This document shows positions 15,405 to 23,272 of a stretch of DNA of 35,771 nt, piece after piece. This DNA comes from CAIKZZ01 sp036742455. GTDB lineage: Bacteria > Pseudomonadota > Gammaproteobacteria > Steroidobacterales > Steroidobacteraceae. Where the stretch lies: the NCBI GenBank assembly GCA_036742455.1, contig DAINQU010000028.1:1-35771 (forward strand). The letters run 5' to 3'. Within the stretch, counting starts at the first letter, position 1. Each line of letters starts with the position of its first letter. The notes beneath the pieces are model-generated. The model saw only the letters and a program-made list of their open reading frames with translations. It had not been told where the DNA came from and did no database searches. The translations under genes were made by a program, and so were the position numbers.

Positions 15405-16648
15405 GGCGTGGCTCCGGTGATTTCGAGGCGACCTTCGGCGTGTTGCGGATCGGGCGTGGACACGCCGGCGAGACGGGCGGCGCCGCCGATGGCCTGTTGG
15501 ACTTGGTTCAACGACGCCAGATCGCCGGCGGTGATCACCGCTTCGACGGCGCCGTCGTGGTAGTTCACGGACTTCACGGTGGCGCTGGGCGTGGCGACGA
15601 TCGCCGCACCGAGCGCATCCAACGCACCGATCAGACCGCCTTGGCCGGCGGAGCCGACGCGCCGGACGCGCGCCTCCACGGCGAGGCGCGGCGCGGGCAA
15701 GCGCGCCGGATCGACGCCCGGCATCGCCTGGGCATAGGCCGCGTGCAACTCGGCATCGAGTTGCACTTCCGAGCGATGCGAGCGGTACAGATCGACGCCG
15801 CTGGCCAGCAGGTTCACGGCCACGAACGCGAGGGCGACGAGCAAGGGGGCGCGCCAGCGCGCCCAACCGGCTGCCGCGTCGTGCGTCGGCGCGAAGGCGC
15901 CTTGCAGGAGATTGACTGGCGGCGTGCGCAGCGCGACTTCGGCGTACTTTTGCAGCGGGCCGTATTCGAGGAACTGGGGGCCGCCGCCGACGTAGTGCCC
16001 ACCCGCCGGCAAGCCTTCTTCCGCGGAGTGCGGGGCTTCGTGAGCGAACGACTCCGCGGTGGTGTACAGCACGCACGGGCGCTCGTCCGTCTCGGCGAGC
16101 GCTAAGCACTCGCGCGTGGTGAGACCGGGAATGAGGTCCGCGCAATACGCGGCGCCGGTGGCCTCGCGTACGTTGATCTTGCGGCCTTCGACCAGCAACA
16201 CGGTGGTGGCGGGTATCGCCGGGGTCACTTGGATCGTGCCGTAGGCGGCCGCGACCGTGAAACCGTGACGCTCAAGGGTCGCGCGGTGCGTGGCGAGCAC
16301 CTCGCGATCGATGATCGCCGTGTCGACGCTGCCGTCGTCCGCTTGCGTGCCGGTGGCAAAGTGCAAGGTGTCGAGTTCGGCCGCGAGTTGGTCTTCCAAG
16401 GCGAAAGGCACGAGCGTCGCGACGCGTTTGCCGCTCTTGGGCGGCAAAACCGGCCGGGACAGTGACACGAGGTCACCCGGCAGGATCCACACGACGCGGG
16501 CATCCCCGGCCGCGGCGGCGGCGGCTTCCAGAGTGCCGCGCTCAGCGGGTGCGAGGCAGGCCGCGGACGCGTCGACGCGCAGCCAAGCACACTCCGTGTC
16601 GGCGTCGTCGAGGGGGTAGCGGAGAATCACAGTATCAGACATGGTCAT
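15401..16648 (-). CDS. gspL: Type II secretion system protein L
   Basis: 415 residues; the ATG at 16648 overlaps the gspK stop (ATGA). The cytoplasmic half (residues about 1-265) has the actin-like fold segments expected for GspL, including LPPKSGKRVATLVPFALEDQ. One membrane helix (APLLVALAFVAVNLLASGVD) follows. The periplasmic domain binds GspM. GspL recruits the secretion ATPase GspE, which is not encoded in this window. Confidence 0.92.
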   Translation of the reverse strand: MTMSDTVILRYPLDDADTECAWLRVDASAACLAPAERGTLEAAAAAAGDARVVWILPGDLVSLSRPVLPPKSGKRVATLVPFALEDQLAAELDTLHFATGTQADDGSVDTAIIDREVLATHRATLERHGFTVAAAYGTIQVTPAIPATTVLLVEGRKINVREATGAAYCADLIPGLTTRECLALAETDERPCVLYTTAESFAHEAPHSAEEGLPAGGHYVGGGPQFLEYGPLQKYAEVALRTPPVNLLQGAFAPTHDAAAGWARWRAPLLVALAFVAVNLLASGVDLYRSHRSEVQLDAELHAAYAQAMPGVDPARLPAPRLAVEARVRRVGSAGQGGLIGALDALGAAIVATPSATVKSVNYHDGAVEAVITAGDLASLNQVQQAIGGAARLAGVSTPDPQHAEGRLEITGATP

Positions 16649-17586
16649 TCGGTCCCGAGGCTGCGCAGCACAACGCGGGACTGCCCGGCGGAATTACGCT
16701 GCAAGAGACTGTACAGGGTGACTTCGGTAGTGCCAATACGAACGAGCGTCGTCACCCGAAACCACGAGGAGGTTTCGGCCAACAACGCCGTCGCGGCGGT
16801 CTTCTCGATCGGCGGCAGGACCGCGTTGATCGCGGTGGTCACGTCGCGCAAGGTCGGAAAGCAGCCCTTGAGGCGATACGTGGCCAACAGTTTCGCGTCT
16901 TGCGCGAAGGCTTGCATCGACGGCGCGAGGCTGTCGAGAACGATGCCTTGCGCTGTGCAGACGTTGAGCGGCGTGCCGACCGGCAGCGCAGCGATGTAGG
17001 GCTGCAGCTTGCGATACCGCTCCAGGCCAAAACCCGGCAGCGACAGCAGTTCGCTCGTTGAGGTGATCGGCCGGTTCGGCGGTCGATAGGGCGGGGTGAG
17101 TCCGAGGTAGACGCTGTCTTCGGCGCCGTCCGGGCCGTCGGCTGTGTTGTCCGGATCGATCCAGTCGAGCAGCAAGGAGGCCCACTTGGGCTCGATCTGC
17201 AGACGCGCCAGGAGGCGCTGGAACCACTCAAACGCAAACACGTTTTTTGTGCCTTGAGCGGTCAGCAGATTGTTGAGGTTGAAGCGACCCGCCAGGTCCT
17301 CGACGCGGCCCGTGACGTCACCGCCGTCGATCGGCAGCGGCGGCATGGGCATCGCCCACTGTTGGTTCAAGGTGACCTGCGGGGACTGCTCGGCATCCAC
17401 GCGCAGCGTCTCCATCATCCAGTCTTCGGCGCCAAAGCTGATCTGCAAGGCCTGTTCTTGTGCCAACAGCGTCGCCGCACGGCGCTGGTCGAGCGCGCCT
17501 TCCGCGCCGATGCGCGTCGCGAAGATCGTCGCCAACGCCACGATCACGAGCGCAATGATCAAGGCCACGCCGCGGTGCTGCCTCAT
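16645..17586 (-). CDS. gspK: Type II secretion minor pseudopilin K
   Basis: 313 residues from the ATG at 17586, overlapping the gspJ stop. The N-terminus (MRQHRGVALIIALVIVALAT) is a prepilin-like leader with cleavage after the Gly. As usual for GspK, the position-5 Glu found in the other pseudopilins is missing. It has FNLNNLL, the DWIDPDN segment and the SELLSLPGFG helix-hairpin-helix-like region of the GspK alpha domain. GspK caps the pseudopilus tip with GspI and GspJ. Confidence 0.95.
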   Translation of the reverse strand: MRQHRGVALIIALVIVALATIFATRIGAEGALDQRRAATLLAQEQALQISFGAEDWMMETLRVDAEQSPQVTLNQQWAMPMPPLPIDGGDVTGRVEDLAGRFNLNNLLTAQGTKNVFAFEWFQRLLARLQIEPKWASLLLDWIDPDNTADGPDGAEDSVYLGLTPPYRPPNRPITSTSELLSLPGFGLERYRKLQPYIAALPVGTPLNVCTAQGIVLDSLAPSMQAFAQDAKLLATYRLKGCFPTLRDVTTAINAVLPPIEKTAATALLAETSSWFRVTTLVRIGTTEVTLYSLLQRNSAGQSRVVLRSLGTE

Positions 17587-18212
17587 CCGGGCACCTCGAC
17601 GAGTCGCGTAATCACCCCAAGGTCTTTGAGTTCCAGGGTGATTTCCACCGCCTTCGGACGCAGCCCGAGCTGCGTGGCGGCCGCGCCGGCGACCGCCTGC
17701 GCCGCCGGCCAGGTCTCCTGCCAGTTGTGGCCGGCGTCCATGTAGCGCAGGCGGATATTGATCACGTCGTGCAGCATCTCGCGGCGCACCGGCGTGCTCG
17801 ACAGCGTGGCATCCAACACCGTGGCGTGTTCGCGGATCAGGGTGCCGTTGTCCAAATGCCAAGTCACCCGCTGCAAGGTCGAGCGCGGCGAGCCGGCCGT
17901 GTTCATCCAGCCGCCGCGAGTCAAGGTCGCGAGATTGGTGGTGCGCGTATCCGCGAGCAGCGCCGGCACGTAGGCGGTGCCAATCACGTCGCGAACCGGG
18001 CGCGGCGTCAATTGCCCAAAGTCGCTCGCCAGCATATGCACCGTCAACTCGATGTCGCTCAACCGAGCGTACGCGTCGCGGGAGATTTCGCGCGATCGGC
18101 GCACGTAATTCAGCGCCTCGTACGAAAGGCCCGACAGGATGGCCATCAAGAACACCGAGACCAAGACCTCGATGAGCGTAAAGCCGCGCGCGGGTCGCTG
18201 GCGTCGGGTCAT
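17583..18212 (-). CDS. gspJ: Type II secretion minor pseudopilin J
   Basis: 209 residues. The prepilin leader ends at G|FTLIEVLVSVFLMAILSG, with the conserved Glu at position 5 of the mature protein. The GspJ signature appears in RSREISRDAYARLSDIELTVHMLASDFGQL and the late LRYMDAGHNWQETWP. It forms the tip complex with GspI and GspK. Its start overlaps the gspI stop by four bases. Confidence 0.95.
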   Translation of the reverse strand: MTRRQRPARGFTLIEVLVSVFLMAILSGLSYEALNYVRRSREISRDAYARLSDIELTVHMLASDFGQLTPRPVRDVIGTAYVPALLADTRTTNLATLTRGGWMNTAGSPRSTLQRVTWHLDNGTLIREHATVLDATLSSTPVRREMLHDVINIRLRYMDAGHNWQETWPAAQAVAGAAATQLGLRPKAVEITLELKDLGVITRLVEVPG

Positions 18213-18718
18213 GGCGCACCGCCGTTCGCGGCTTTGGTCGTCACCGCGGGGGTCGTGATCGCCGGCGTGGCCGGGACGACCGGCGTGCCGCCGGCGGGGC
18301 CGAGTGGGGTGGGGTCGTAGGGGTCACCGCTCGTGGCGAGCGAGCCGGCGAGCGCCGTGCGCCCCACAAAGCCGCTCATCGTCGCGAGCGGCGTCTCGCT
18401 CTCGGATTCGGAGTCGCGCACCGTCACTTCGATGCGGCGCAAGCCGTCGACCTGCGTTTGAGTCACGGTGGACTGCCATTTCCATTTGCGGCCGGCGTAT
18501 TCGACGGTGCCGTCCGCTTTGTTCAAATCCGGCAGATTGGGGCCGAGGCGCATCTCCGTGAGGCGATTCTCGGCGATCCAGGAGGCGAGCACGCGGTCGC
18601 GCAAATAGGTGGTATTCGAGGCCGCGTTCGTCACCACCGACAACGCCGCGCCGAGCCCAATCGCCGCGATGGCCAAGGCCACCAAGACCTCAATGAGCGT
18701 AAAGCCCCGGCGCATCAT
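18209..18718 (-). CDS. gspI: Type II secretion minor pseudopilin I with Pro/Thr-rich tail
   Basis: 169 residues. Leader MMRRG|FTLIEVLVALAIAAIG with mature Glu5. The GspI core follows: TYLRDRVLASWIAENRLTEMRL, GRKWKWQ and RRIEVTVRD. About 50 residues beyond the usual end form a tail with many Pro, Thr, Ala and Gly (for example PAITTPAVTTKAANGGAP), unusual for GspI, which normally stops soon after the last strand. The tail is probably flexible and exposed at the pseudopilus tip. Confidence 0.93.
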   Translation of the reverse strand: MMRRGFTLIEVLVALAIAAIGLGAALSVVTNAASNTTYLRDRVLASWIAENRLTEMRLGPNLPDLNKADGTVEYAGRKWKWQSTVTQTQVDGLRRIEVTVRDSESESETPLATMSGFVGRTALAGSLATSGDPYDPTPLGPAGGTPVVPATPAITTPAVTTKAANGGAP

Positions 18719-19263
18719 GGCGTCGCGCCCGGGCGAACGATTTTCAAGGTGCCGTCGGCCAAGCCCTCGACCACGAAGGTATGGTCCGTGCCGTCCCGCG
18801 TGAAGGTCACTTTATAGGTCGACGTGTCCCCTGCGGCCGAGAGTATGACCTGCGGGACCGCCAGCTCGCCCTCGACCGGCATCTTTAGCACCGTGATCTT
18901 GCCTTCGAGCTCAAGCGCGAGGTGCGCGCCGTCCGGTAAGTCGTGCCGCGCGTACAGGCGGTCGTCCGTGATCGGCGTCCATTCGTTGCGAAAGGCCGAA
19001 TACGCGAGCAGCTCATACCGGTCCGGCAGAAAGCGGATGCCCAAGTCACGGCCTTCGAGTCCGGATTGCTGGGTCGCGGCTTGGATGACGTCACACAAGC
19101 GATCCCCTTCGAGCTCCAGCCCTCGATCCACGCCGGTCACGGTGATTCGATACAGCGCGGCGCTGGTCATCACGGCGACGATGACCAGCACCACCAGAAT
19201 CTCGATCAGCGTAAAACCCCGCGCGCGCACGCCGCGTCGGTTTCGCGTCGGGGCGTCGATCAC
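18715..19263 (-). CDS. gspH: Type II secretion minor pseudopilin H
   Basis: 182 residues from a GTG start three bases after the gspG stop. A longer leader than its neighbours (MIDAPTRNRRGVRARG) precedes FTLIEILVVLVIVAVMTSAA. The body matches GspH: GRDLGIRFLPDRYELLAY and a C-terminal GLADGTLKI strand. GspH links the tip complex to the main GspG shaft of the pseudopilus. Confidence 0.92.
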   Translation of the reverse strand: MIDAPTRNRRGVRARGFTLIEILVVLVIVAVMTSAALYRITVTGVDRGLELEGDRLCDVIQAATQQSGLEGRDLGIRFLPDRYELLAYSAFRNEWTPITDDRLYARHDLPDGAHLALELEGKITVLKMPVEGELAVPQVILSAAGDTSTYKVTFTRDGTDHTFVVEGLADGTLKIVRPGATP

Positions 19264-19266
19264 GTG

Positions 19267-19695
19267 TTATTTGGGATCGCGAATGCTGAGGTCGGCGTCA
19301 TTGCCCGTGCCACCCGGGGCCCCGTCCGCACCGAAACTCATCAAATCGTACGGAGCACCGCCCGTGCCGGGCGCCACGTAGACGTAGTCATGACCCCAGG
19401 GATCCTTCACCAACTGCTTGACGTAGCCGTCCGGGCGCCAGTTCTTGATGTTCGGGTCGTTCGGCTTGTGGACCAGCGCGTCGAGGCCTTGTTCGCTGGT
19501 CGGGTAGCGGAAGTTGTCCATCCGGTACAGGTCCAACGCGCTCTCGTAGAGCTTCATGTCCTCGCGCGCCTTCGTGATACGGGCCTCGTCGATACGACCG
19601 AGGATCTGGGGCGCGACGAGCGTGCCGAGAATCGCGAGGATCACGACGACGACCATGATTTCGATCAGGGTGAAACCGCGTTGACGACGGGACAT
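19267..19695 (-). CDS. gspG: Type II secretion major pseudopilin G
   Basis: 142 residues with a short leader MSRRQRG|FTLIEIMVVVVILAILGTL and an AGGAG ribosome site six bases before the ATG. The conserved GspG features are all present: LYRMDNFRYPTSEQGLDALV, the VKDPWGHDYVYVAPG loop and the C-terminal acidic calcium-binding region (GTGNDADLSIRD). It builds the shaft of the periplasmic pseudopilus. First gene of the gspGHIJKLMN operon. Confidence 0.97.
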   Translation of the reverse strand: MSRRQRGFTLIEIMVVVVILAILGTLVAPQILGRIDEARITKAREDMKLYESALDLYRMDNFRYPTSEQGLDALVHKPNDPNIKNWRPDGYVKQLVKDPWGHDYVYVAPGTGGAPYDLMSFGADGAPGGTGNDADLSIRDPK

Positions 19696-19813
19696 GGAAG
19701 ACTCCTAAGACTGTCTGGTTCCCGATCATAGCAAGGTCCTGCGTCGGGGCCGTGACAAGGCTCGCGGATTCCGCGCCTCGGGTATACTGGGCGTTTCGAA
19801 TCAAGGAACTGCG
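19696..19813. promoter_or_regulatory. Divergent promoter region between gspG and fabD
   Basis: The 118-base gap feeds two operons. For gspG, a TATGAT -10 box is seen on the minus strand (19730 to 19725), without a good -35 at the right distance. For fabD, TATACT (19783-19788) is a good -10, again with a poor -35. Weak -35 boxes suggest activator control or simply moderate promoters. Confidence 0.4.
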
Positions 19814-20749
19814 ATGACCTTAGCGGTGGTGTTTCCGGGGCAGGGTTCCCAATCGGTCGGCATGTTGGCCGGCCTCGCGGCTGACTATCCGACCGTGCAG
19901 GCGACCTTTGCCGAAGCCTCGGCGGTGCTCGGTTATGACCTGTGGCGTTTGGTGCAGGAAGGCCCCGAAGCGGATCTCAATGCCACCGAGCGTACCCAGC
20001 CGGCCATGTTGGCCGCTGGGGTGGCCGTCTGGCGCGTGTGGAACGAGCAGGGTGCTCCGGCACCGGCCGTGATGGCCGGACACAGTTTGGGGGAGTTCAC
20101 CGCCTTGGTCTGTGCCGGCGCGCTGTCCTTCGCCGATGCCGTTGCGGCGGTGCAGTTTCGCGGTCGAGTCATGCAAGAAGCCGTTCCGGCTGGGGCCGGC
20201 GCGATGGCGGCCATTCTCGGCCTGGAGGACGCGGACGTGGAAGCGGCCTGCGCCGAGGCCGCGCAGGGTGAGGTCGTCGAGGCGGTGAACTACAACTCGC
20301 CGGGCCAACTCGTCATCGCCGGTCACGCCGCTGCCGTGCTGCGCGCGCTCGAAGCGGCCAAGGCGCGTGGCGCGAAGCGCGCACTGCTGCTGCCGGTCAG
20401 CGTCCCGGCACACAGTTCGTTGCTGCGGCCGGCGGCGGAACGACTGGCCGCGCACCTCGCCGGGGTCGCGGTGCAAGTCCCGCGGGTCCCGGTCTACGCG
20501 ATCGGCCTGCGTCGCCACGACGCACCCCAGGCGATCCGCGATCAAGTGGTCGCTCAGTTGGCCGGCGCGGTCCGCTGGACGGACACCGTGCGCGACATGA
20601 TCGCCGGCGGCGTCACCCAGATCATCGAGTGCGGGCCAGGCAAGGTGTTGACCTCGCTGAACCGCCGCATTGAGCGGAACAAGGACATCGCGATGTCCTC
20701 CATCGAAGATTCGGCGAGCTTAGCGGCCGCCCTGAACGCAGGAGTTTGA
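19814..20749 (+). CDS. fabD: Malonyl-CoA:ACP transacylase
   Basis: 311 residues. The catalytic serine is S91 in GHSLGEF and the catalytic histidine H200 in VPAHSSLL. FPGQGSQ at the N-terminus supplies the oxyanion hole, and GPGKVLTSL is near the C-terminus. It transfers malonyl from CoA to ACP to start elongation. One oddity: the region usually reading HNVD/NNVD before the C-terminal part reads PVYAIGLRRHD here, so the conserved Asn is missing. The next gene starts within or just after its stop codon. Confidence 0.96.
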   Translation: MTLAVVFPGQGSQSVGMLAGLAADYPTVQATFAEASAVLGYDLWRLVQEGPEADLNATERTQPAMLAAGVAVWRVWNEQGAPAPAVMAGHSLGEFTALVCAGALSFADAVAAVQFRGRVMQEAVPAGAGAMAAILGLEDADVEAACAEAAQGEVVEAVNYNSPGQLVIAGHAAAVLRALEAAKARGAKRALLLPVSVPAHSSLLRPAAERLAAHLAGVAVQVPRVPVYAIGLRRHDAPQAIRDQVVAQLAGAVRWTDTVRDMIAGGVTQIIECGPGKVLTSLNRRIERNKDIAMSSIEDSASLAAALNAGV

Positions 20750-20751
20750 CG

Positions 20752-21510
20752 ATGTCGTTGCCTTCATTTCGATTGGACGGTCAGGTTGCGTTGGTCACCG
20801 GCGCCTCCCGCGGCATCGGTCGGGCCATCCTGCACGCCTTGGCCGAGTCCGGGGCCACCGTCGTCGGCACCGCCACCACCGAGGCCGGCGCTGAGGCCAT
20901 TACCGAGGGCCTGAAGGCCGCGGGGTGGGCGGGTCGAGGGATCGTCCTCAACGTCGCCGACGAAGGCAGCGTCGAGGCGGCGATCAAGAACATTGAGGCG
21001 CAGGAAGGCGCGGTCGGCGTGCTCATTAACAATGCCGGGATCACCCGCGACACCCTGTTACTGCGCATGAAGGGCGAAGATTGGGATGCCATCCTCAACA
21101 CGAACCTGTCGTCGGTGTTCCGCCTGTCGAAGGCGGTGCTGCGCGGCATGATGAAGGCGCGCACCGGGCGCATCATCAGCATCGCCTCGATCGTCGGTCA
21201 GATCGGTAACGCCGGCCAAGCCAATTACGCCGCGGCCAAAGCCGGCATCATCGGCTTTACCCGCTCCTTGGCGCGGGAAGTGGCCTCGCGCGGCATCACC
21301 GCCAACGTGGTGGCACCGGGGTTCATCGACACGGACATGACACGCGCTTTGTCGGACGAACAACGCGCCGCTCTGTCCGGCCAAATCCCGCTCGCACGCC
21401 TCGGCAGTGTCGATGACATCGCCGCCGCGGTGGTCTATTTGGCCTCGCCCGCAGGGGCCTATATCACCGGCGAAACCCTGTCCGTGAACGGCGGAATGCA
21501 CATGCCCTGA
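20752..21510 (+). CDS. fabG: 3-oxoacyl-ACP reductase
   Basis: 252 residues. The ATG at 20752 is preferred over a TTG two codons earlier because GGAG at 20741-20744 gives a 7-base spacing. It shows the SDR fold with TGASRGIG for NADPH, NNAG, and the catalytic Y/K in NYAAAKAG. The FabG-type ending is AGAYITGETLSVNGGMHMP. It reduces beta-ketoacyl-ACP in each elongation cycle. Confidence 0.96.
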   Translation: MSLPSFRLDGQVALVTGASRGIGRAILHALAESGATVVGTATTEAGAEAITEGLKAAGWAGRGIVLNVADEGSVEAAIKNIEAQEGAVGVLINNAGITRDTLLLRMKGEDWDAILNTNLSSVFRLSKAVLRGMMKARTGRIISIASIVGQIGNAGQANYAAAKAGIIGFTRSLAREVASRGITANVVAPGFIDTDMTRALSDEQRAALSGQIPLARLGSVDDIAAAVVYLASPAGAYITGETLSVNGGMHMP

Positions 21511-21554
21511 GGGCGAAAAAACGTAAGTTGTTGAAATATTGATGAAAATACAGC

Positions 21555-21584
21555 GTGGCAGGGCGGCGAGTATTGCCCTAAAAT
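21555..21584 (+). promoter_or_regulatory. Possible internal promoter for acpP
   Basis: GTGGCA (-35, four of six), an 18-base spacer and TAAAAT (-10, five of six) within the 161-base fabG-acpP gap, about 88 bases before the acpP ATG. A separate promoter for the very abundant ACP is common in fab clusters. Confidence 0.4.
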
Positions 21585-21671
21585 GCGCCCGTTCGCGGTG
21601 AGGGTTCGGGATGGGGATTCCACCCGCCGCCTATTTTTGTTTGTCTTCGCGTCATAAAGGAAAACCTAACG

Positions 21672-21914
21672 ATGAGCAGCGTGGAAGAGAGGGTCAAGAA
21701 GATCGTTGCCGAACAGCTCGGGGTGAAGTCGGAGGAAGTCACCAACGACGCGTCGTTCGTGGATGATCTCGGGGCCGACTCGCTCGATACCGTCGAGCTC
21801 GTAATGGCGCTCGAAGAAGAGTTCGAGACGGAGATCCCTGACGAGGACGCGGAAAAGATCACCACCGTCCAGCAGGCGATTGACTACATCAACGAGCAGC
21901 AGGCCAAGGCCTAA
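21672..21914 (+). CDS. acpP: Acyl carrier protein
   Basis: 80 residues, strongly acidic. The phosphopantetheine-bearing serine is S37 in the invariant GADSLDTVELVMALEEEF. It carries growing acyl chains between the Fab enzymes. An AAAGGAAAACCTAACG leader supplies the ribosome site. A terminator follows at 21925-21965. Confidence 0.98.
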   Translation: MSSVEERVKKIVAEQLGVKSEEVTNDASFVDDLGADSLDTVELVMALEEEFETEIPDEDAEKITTVQQAIDYINEQQAKA

Positions 21915-21924
21915 TGCTCGTCGG

Positions 21925-21965
21925 GGACGCGCACCGATCCGTGAGGGGTCGGGCGCGTCCTTTTT
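21925..21965 (+). terminator. Intrinsic terminator/attenuator after acpP
   Basis: Outer stem GGACGCGC / GCGCGTCC plus an inner stem CCGATCC / GGGTCGG (one G-T pair), followed by TTTTT at 21961-21965. It lies between acpP and fabF, so it probably lowers read-through into the rest of the operon and keeps ACP in excess. Confidence 0.85.
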
Positions 21966-22017
21966 AGTTTCAGACTAGCCGTCTACGCACGGCCGATTCC
22001 CGCATCGGGAGGCTCCT

Positions 22018-23262
22018 TTGTCTAAGCGTCGCGTCGTTGTCACCGGTCTCGGTATCGTTTCGCCCGTCGGCAGTCAGATCACGGACGCCTGGGACAATGT
22101 CGTGAACGGACGGTCCTTCATTGCGCCGATCAGCCGTTTCGATGTGTCGGCCTATCCGACGCGCTTCGGCGGCGAAGTGCGCGGCTTCTCGGTGGAGGAC
22201 TACCTCCCGGCGAAAGAAGCGCGTCGCATGGACCACTTCATTCAGTACGGCTACGCCGCGTCGGCGCAGGCGTTCAAAGATTCCGGTATCGAAGTCACCG
22301 AAGCGAACGCGGAGCGCATTGGCGTGGCCATGGGCGCGGGCATCGGCGGTCTCGATACCATTCAGCAGACCCACCAGAAGTTGATTGAGGCGCAGGGTCC
22401 GCGCAAAGTCTCGCCGTTCTTTATCCCGGCGAGCATCATCAACATGATTTCCGGGCACGTCTCGATCGCCTACGGCCTCAAGGGCCCGAACTTGGCGATG
22501 GTGACCGCCTGCACCACCTCCACCCACAGCATTGGCATCGCCGCGCGCACCATTCAGTACGGTGACGCGGACGTGATGATCGCCGGCGGCGCGGAGATGG
22601 CCATCAACCCGCTCGGTCTTGCCGGGTTCTGTCAGGCCAAGGCGCTCTCGGAGCGCAACGACGATCCGGCGAAGGCGTGCCGTCCGTTCGACCGCGACCG
22701 TGACGGTTTCGTCATGGCCGACGGTGCGGGCGCGATCGTGCTCGAGGAATACGAGCACGCCAAAGCGCGCGGCGCGCGCATCTATGCCGAGTTTGTCGGC
22801 TTTGGCATGAGTGGCGATGCGCATCACATCACCGCGCCGCCCGAAGACGGCGACGGTGCGCGCCGCTCCATGCTGGCCGCGTTGAAGGACGCGGGCGTGA
22901 ATCCGTCGGAGCTGCAGCACGTCAATGCGCACGCGACCTCGACGCCGCTCGGCGACGTGGGCGAGACGATGGCGTTGAAGCGCGCCCTCGGCGACTCGGC
23001 GCACAACGTCGCGATCAGCGCCACGAAATCGATCACGGGGCACCTGCTCGGTGCCGCCGGTGCGGTGGAAGCGATCTTCGCGATCCTCGCGATCCGCGAT
23101 CAGGTCGCCCCGCCCACCATCAATCTCGAGAACCCCGATCCGCGCTGCGACCTCGATTACGTGCCGAACGTCGCGCGCTCGATGCGCATCGACGTGGCGC
23201 TGTCGAATTCGTTCGGCTTCGGCGGCACGAACGGCAGTTTGGTGTTCCGTCGACTCCAGTAA
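22018..23262 (+). CDS. fabF: 3-oxoacyl-ACP synthase II
   Basis: 414 residues from a TTG start behind GGGAGG. It has the KAS II catalytic triad: C165 (TACTTSTHS), H305 (NAHATSTPLGD) and H342 (SITGHLLGAAG), and ends in the NSFGFGGTNGSLVF motif. It condenses malonyl-ACP with acyl-ACP, including the 16-to-18 carbon step. Length and motifs are normal. Confidence 0.97.
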   Translation: MSKRRVVVTGLGIVSPVGSQITDAWDNVVNGRSFIAPISRFDVSAYPTRFGGEVRGFSVEDYLPAKEARRMDHFIQYGYAASAQAFKDSGIEVTEANAERIGVAMGAGIGGLDTIQQTHQKLIEAQGPRKVSPFFIPASIINMISGHVSIAYGLKGPNLAMVTACTTSTHSIGIAARTIQYGDADVMIAGGAEMAINPLGLAGFCQAKALSERNDDPAKACRPFDRDRDGFVMADGAGAIVLEEYEHAKARGARIYAEFVGFGMSGDAHHITAPPEDGDGARRSMLAALKDAGVNPSELQHVNAHATSTPLGDVGETMALKRALGDSAHNVAISATKSITGHLLGAAGAVEAIFAILAIRDQVAPPTINLENPDPRCDLDYVPNVARSMRIDVALSNSFGFGGTNGSLVFRRLQ

Positions 23263-23272
23263 GAGGGTCGTG

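Noticed and set aside
15405..16145. Long N-terminal extension of gspM into gspL
   Set aside because: No GspM-like sequence there; the ATG at 15404 overlaps the gspL stop like the other genes in the operon.
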